From Amycolatopsis taiwanensis DSM 45107 (GTDB taxonomy: Bacteria; Actinomycetota; Actinomycetes; Mycobacteriales; Pseudonocardiaceae), in contig NZ_KI912598.1 in the NCBI RefSeq assembly GCF_000519205.1, positions 448,390 through 512,389 on the forward strand: a stretch of 64,000 bases of DNA, given 5' to 3'. Positions 60,894 through 64,000 of this stretch are shown in pieces; position 1 is the stretch's first letter; every line of letters begins with the position of its first letter. The notes beneath the pieces were generated by a model that was not told where the DNA came from, made no database searches, and saw only the letters and a program-made list of their open reading frames with translations. A program made the translations under genes and the position numbers.

Positions 60894-62518
60894 TGCCGCG
60901 CCTCTTCCGGCTCTGCGCGCGATCCGCCGAGATCGTGGGCGAGCAGGGCGACGTAGAGGGACAGCATCGACTCCGGGTCTTCCAGTGGTACGCCGAGGAT
61001 CTGCTCGATCCGGGCGAGTTGCTGGTAGAACGCCGTGCGGGAGGTGTGCGCGGCGGCCGCGGCGGCTGACTTGTTGCCGCCGTGCTCGCAATAGTGCCGC
61101 AACGCTTGCATCAACCGGGTTCCCGAGGCCGCGTCCCGGGACAGCAACGGGCCGAGTTCGCGGGCGGCGAAGGCGTGGAGGCGCTCGTCGTCGGCGAAGA
61201 GTTGCAGCAACCCGCGCAGCCGTACGTCCCGCAACCGGTGCACCGCCCGCCCGTTGGTCGTGTGCAAGGCCGCCGCCGCGACCTGTGCCGCCTCGGTCAG
61301 GGTGCGCTGCGCGTCCGCCGGGGTGTCCACGGTCGTGCCGGCGCCCAGCACGCATGGCGTCCGCGACGACCGGACGCCGGCGGCGAGGCGATGCAGCACC
61401 GCGTCCACATTCGCTTGCGGGGAAAGGGAAAGCAGCGCCTGCACGCACAGCTCGTCGACGAATGCGACGAGCGCGGACACCCGCGCGCGCCGGGTCGCCA
61501 GCGATGCGGCATCGGCCAGCACACGCAGCACCGGCCGCGCCGAGGCCGCGGGTTCCCGCGCGGCGGCGAGCTTCGGCACGATCGCGACGCCGACGAGCCG
61601 TCGCCCGGTCAGCGGCACGCCCAGGGCCGAGGCGCGCGAGAGCAGTTCCGCCGACGGGACCGGCGAAGCCAGCAATCCCGTCAGCACCGCCCGGTGCGCC
61701 TGCCGCTCCAGGCTGTCGGAATCCCGCGCCACGAGCCGGTGCACGGCCAGCGCGGACGCGGCCCGTTCGGCCACCACGATGTGCCGGTACGGCGGCGCCT
61801 CCTCGAACACCACCACCAGCCGGCCCCAGTCGTGCCCGCGCGCGCCCACGATCGTCACCAGCCAGCCGGATTCGGCGTGGTACCCGGTCCGCTCGCCGAT
61901 CTGCACGCCGCGCGAGCGTGCCAGCCACCCGTCCAGCAACTCCGCCGGATCGCCACCCGCCGCGTCATAGGCGAGCACTTCGTGGGAAAGCGTCTCCAGC
62001 ACCGCCGGGTGCTCGGTCATCCGGACGACCTCGCGCAGCACCGTGGCGGGTTCCGCGCCCGAAACGGTCAGCTCCGTGAACGTCTGGTGGACCTGTTCGG
62101 CGGCCCGCAACTCCGCCACCTGCGCGTCCACGATCAGCCCGTTCACCGTCTCGGTCACGGCCACGTAGCGAGTCTCGCGGGACAGCGTCACCAGCGGGAC
62201 CGAGTTGCGGTCGGCGGCCTCGACCAGCGCGCGCGGCAGCGCGTCGTTCCAGTGGCGGACCAGCTCCACGACCAGCCCGGCCACCCCGGCCGCGGCCAGC
62301 CCGTCGAAGTAGGAGCCGAGGGCCGCCGGGTCGTCGGGCAGCGCGACGCCCGTGGTCAGCACCAACTCCCCGCCCTTGAGCAGATGCCCGATGTCGGCGA
62401 CCTCGGCGACGTGCACCCAGCGGACCCGCGCGGCCAGCCCCGCGGCGCCACCCACCACGCGCGGGCGGCCCTGGCGGAGGACCGGCAGCGCGAGCACATC
62501 CGCGACCGTCGGATACAT
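60887..62518 (-). CDS. PucR family transcriptional regulator
   Basis: A 543-residue PucR-type activator. The N-terminal PucR domain begins [23 protein letters not shown], a GGDEF-like middle region follows, and the C-terminal helix-turn-helix is [41 protein letters not shown]. PucR proteins sense purine or pyrimidine breakdown products. It is divergent from a beta-alanine-type aminotransferase gene and lies next to the pyrimidine catabolic operon, its probable target. Confidence 0.92.
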   Translation of the reverse strand: MYPTVADVLALPVLRQGRPRVVGGAAGLAARVRWVHVAEVADIGHLLKGGELVLTTGVALPDDPAALGSYFDGLAAAGVAGLVVELVRHWNDALPRALVEAADRNSVPLVTLSRETRYVAVTETVNGLIVDAQVAELRAAEQVHQTFTELTVSGAEPATVLREVVRMTEHPAVLETLSHEVLAYDAAGGDPAELLDGWLARSRGVQIGERTGYHAESGWLVTIVGARGHDWGRLVVVFEEAPPYRHIVVAERAASALAVHRLVARDSDSLERQAHRAVLTGLLASPVPSAELLSRASALGVPLTGRRLVGVAIVPKLAAAREPAASARPVLRVLADAASLATRRARVSALVAFVDELCVQALLSLSPQANVDAVLHRLAAGVRSSRTPCVLGAGTTVDTPADAQRTLTEAAQVAAAALHTTNGRAVHRLRDVRLRGLLQLFADDERLHAFAARELGPLLSRDAASGTRLMQALRHYCEHGGNKSAAAAAAHTSRTAFYQQLARIEQILGVPLEDPESMLSLYVALLAHDLGGSRAEPEEARQW

Positions 62519-62526
62519 GGCCAGAC

Positions 62527-62554
62527 TGTACGGCCGCAGGCCCGAGTCCGTACA
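62527..62554. promoter_or_regulatory. Palindrome between pucR and aminotransferase genes
   Basis: TGTACGG (62527-62533) and CCGTACA (62548-62554) are perfect inverted repeats 14 bp apart, 8 bp upstream of the pucR ATG within the 146-bp divergent gap. The site is placed to affect both genes and is a good candidate PucR operator. Confidence 0.55.
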
Positions 62555-62664
62555 CATTGCTCGTGGTGCCCGCACACCCGGCCTGCCAAGACTGGCTAGC
62601 AGGAGCGGCGCCGTGGCAAGCCGCGGCGATCAAGGTGACTGGCCCGACTCGCGGAGGAGCAGGC

Positions 62665-63963
62665 ATGGGCGAGGATCTGCTGCGCAGGCACCGGGCAGTG
62701 CTGCCGAGCTGGCTGGCGCTGTACTACGACGAACCGATCGAGATCGTAAGCGGGCGGGGCCGGCGGGTCACCGACTCGGCGGGGCGGACCTACCTCGACT
62801 TCTTCGCCGGGATCCTGACCAACGCCATCGGCTACGACATCGCCGAAATCTCCGACGCGGTCCGTGCCCAGGTGGACACCGGGGTGCTGCACACCTCGAC
62901 GCTGTACCTGATCCGCAAGCAGGTCGAGCTGGCCGAGCGGATCGGACAGCTGTCCGGGATCGCCGGTGCGAAGGTGTTCTTCACCAACTCCGGCACCGAG
63001 GCCAACGAGACCGCGATCATGCTGGCCACCCAGTACCGTCGCAGCAACCAGATCCTGGCGCTGCGCAACTCCTACCACGGCCGCGCCTTCGCCACGATCG
63101 GCATCACCGGCAACCGCGGTTGGTCGGCCAGCTCGCTGTCCCCGGTGAAGGTCAGCTACGTCCACGGTGGCTACCGCTACCGCGACGCGTTCCGCGGATT
63201 GTCCGATCCGGACTACATCAGGGCCTGCGCCGACGACCTCCGCGAAGTGCTGCTGACGACCACCTCCGGCGACGTCGCCGCGCTCGTCGCCGAGCCGATC
63301 CAGGGCGTCGGCGGGTTCAACGTGCCGCCGGACGGGCTGTTCGCCGCGTTCAAGGAAGTCCTCGACGAGTACGGCATTCTCTTGATCTCCGACGAGGTGC
63401 AGACCGGGTGGGGCCGCACCGGCGAGCACTTCTGGGGTATTGGCGCGCACGGCGTCACCCCGGACGCGATGACCTTCGCCAAGGGCCTCGGCAACGGGCT
63501 GGCCATCGGTGGCGTGGTCGCGCGCGCCGAGCTGATGGACTCGATCACCGCGAACTCGATCTCCACTTTCGGCGGTAACCCGGTGGCCACCGCGGGCGCC
63601 AAGGCCACCCTGGACTACCTGCTCGACCACGATCTGCAGGGCAACGCCGCCAAGCTCGGCGACCGGCTGCTGACCGGGTTGCGCCAGTTGGGCGAGCGCT
63701 TGGACGTCATCGGTGACGTGCGCGGAAAGGGCTTGATGATCGGTGTCGAGCTGGTCGGGCCGGGCGGCGCGCCGAACCCGGCGGCCGCGACGGCGGCGCT
63801 GGAGGAGACTCGCGAGCGCGGGTTGCTGGTGGGCAAGGGCGGACTGCACAACAACGTGCTCCGCCTGGCCCCGCCGATGACCTTGACCGACGCCGAAGCG
63901 AGCGAGGCGCTGGACATCCTGGCCGCGTCACTCGACGCGGTGAACTCCCGGCACGCACGCTGA
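62665..63963 (+). CDS. Class III aminotransferase (AGXT2/beta-alanine type)
   Basis: A 432-residue PLP transaminase. Visible are FFTNSGTEANETAIMLA, NSYHGRAFATIGITG, ISDEVQTGWGRTGEHFWG and the PLP lysine in TFAKGLGNG. It resembles alanine-glyoxylate/(R)-3-amino-2-methylpropionate transaminases, which remove the amino group of beta-alanine or beta-aminoisobutyrate, the end products of the pyrimidine pathway encoded nearby. ATG 62665 has GGAGGA upstream. Confidence 0.92.
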   Translation: MGEDLLRRHRAVLPSWLALYYDEPIEIVSGRGRRVTDSAGRTYLDFFAGILTNAIGYDIAEISDAVRAQVDTGVLHTSTLYLIRKQVELAERIGQLSGIAGAKVFFTNSGTEANETAIMLATQYRRSNQILALRNSYHGRAFATIGITGNRGWSASSLSPVKVSYVHGGYRYRDAFRGLSDPDYIRACADDLREVLLTTTSGDVAALVAEPIQGVGGFNVPPDGLFAAFKEVLDEYGILLISDEVQTGWGRTGEHFWGIGAHGVTPDAMTFAKGLGNGLAIGGVVARAELMDSITANSISTFGGNPVATAGAKATLDYLLDHDLQGNAAKLGDRLLTGLRQLGERLDVIGDVRGKGLMIGVELVGPGGAPNPAAATAALEETRERGLLVGKGGLHNNVLRLAPPMTLTDAEASEALDILAASLDAVNSRHAR

Positions 63964-64000
63964 AGGGCCCCAGCGGGCGAGCGATCAAACCGTTGCCCTG

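Overview
The window looks like chromosomal DNA of a high-GC actinomycete. The gene order rsfS-gpgP-octT-degV-comEA-comEC-holA-rpsT-lepA, followed further on by sir-cysH and hemW, matches the order known from Mycobacterium. The gene content (F420-type flavoproteins, cox operon, SSI-type inhibitor, leaderless starts) and the dispersed GC-rich repeats suggest Pseudonocardiaceae, most likely Amycolatopsis or a close relative. The genus is an inference from recall, not from a search. No rRNA, tRNA, CRISPR array, phage or complete insertion sequence was seen.

Layout. 0-1.6 kb: a drug-type ABC exporter divergent from its TetR regulator, with a clear shared operator. 1.6-16.4 kb: the conserved housekeeping block, interrupted by a fluoride-resistance cluster (two crcB/fluC genes and two DUF190 genes, one with a CTG start) and by thrC, which sits behind a SAM-I riboswitch. 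16.4-24.2 kb: accessory genes, namely tandem Uma2 genes, PPOX, nitronate monooxygenase, alpha/beta hydrolase, MDR dehydrogenase, an RNase/barstar pair and a crotonase. 24.2-32 kb: assimilatory sulfate reduction (sir, cysH, cysD, cysN, an orphan SsuB-like ATPase and a CbiX-type chelatase) behind a cysteine leader peptide, with hemW divergent. 32-36.4 kb: an FAD monooxygenase divergent from TetR, then a LysR gene. 36.5-43.2 kb: a form I aerobic CO dehydrogenase operon (coxMSL-F-D-E). 43.3-49.6 kb: a MacB-type ABC system, isochorismatase-like and NUDIX proteins, an iron-box-controlled siderophore-interacting protein, and an SDR/MerR pair. 49.8-64 kb: a reductive pyrimidine/beta-alanine catabolic region (LLM flavoprotein, dihydropyrimidinase, beta-ureidopropionase, NCS1 transporter, peptide-type ABC transporter, PucR, class III aminotransferase) that also holds an SSI-family protease inhibitor.

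The most unusual layer is repetitive. (1) Four loci carry tandem 21-bp units arranged head-to-head around a GGGGACACGCC hairpin. Two of them lie inside IS5-like non-autonomous elements that keep only the last 22 codons of the transposase. (2) A 115-bp repeat, alignable without gaps and able to fold into a helix with a compensatory change, occurs at both the sir-cysH and coxS-coxL junctions. (3) A 57-bp double-hairpin element occurs three times, once in frame inside the siderophore-interacting protein gene. (4) A MITE-like element of about 203 bp lies upstream of the nitronate monooxygenase gene and shares a hairpin module with a second site. These, together with the CTG-initiated DUF190 gene and the P1-Glu SSI inhibitor, are the best candidates for new biology.
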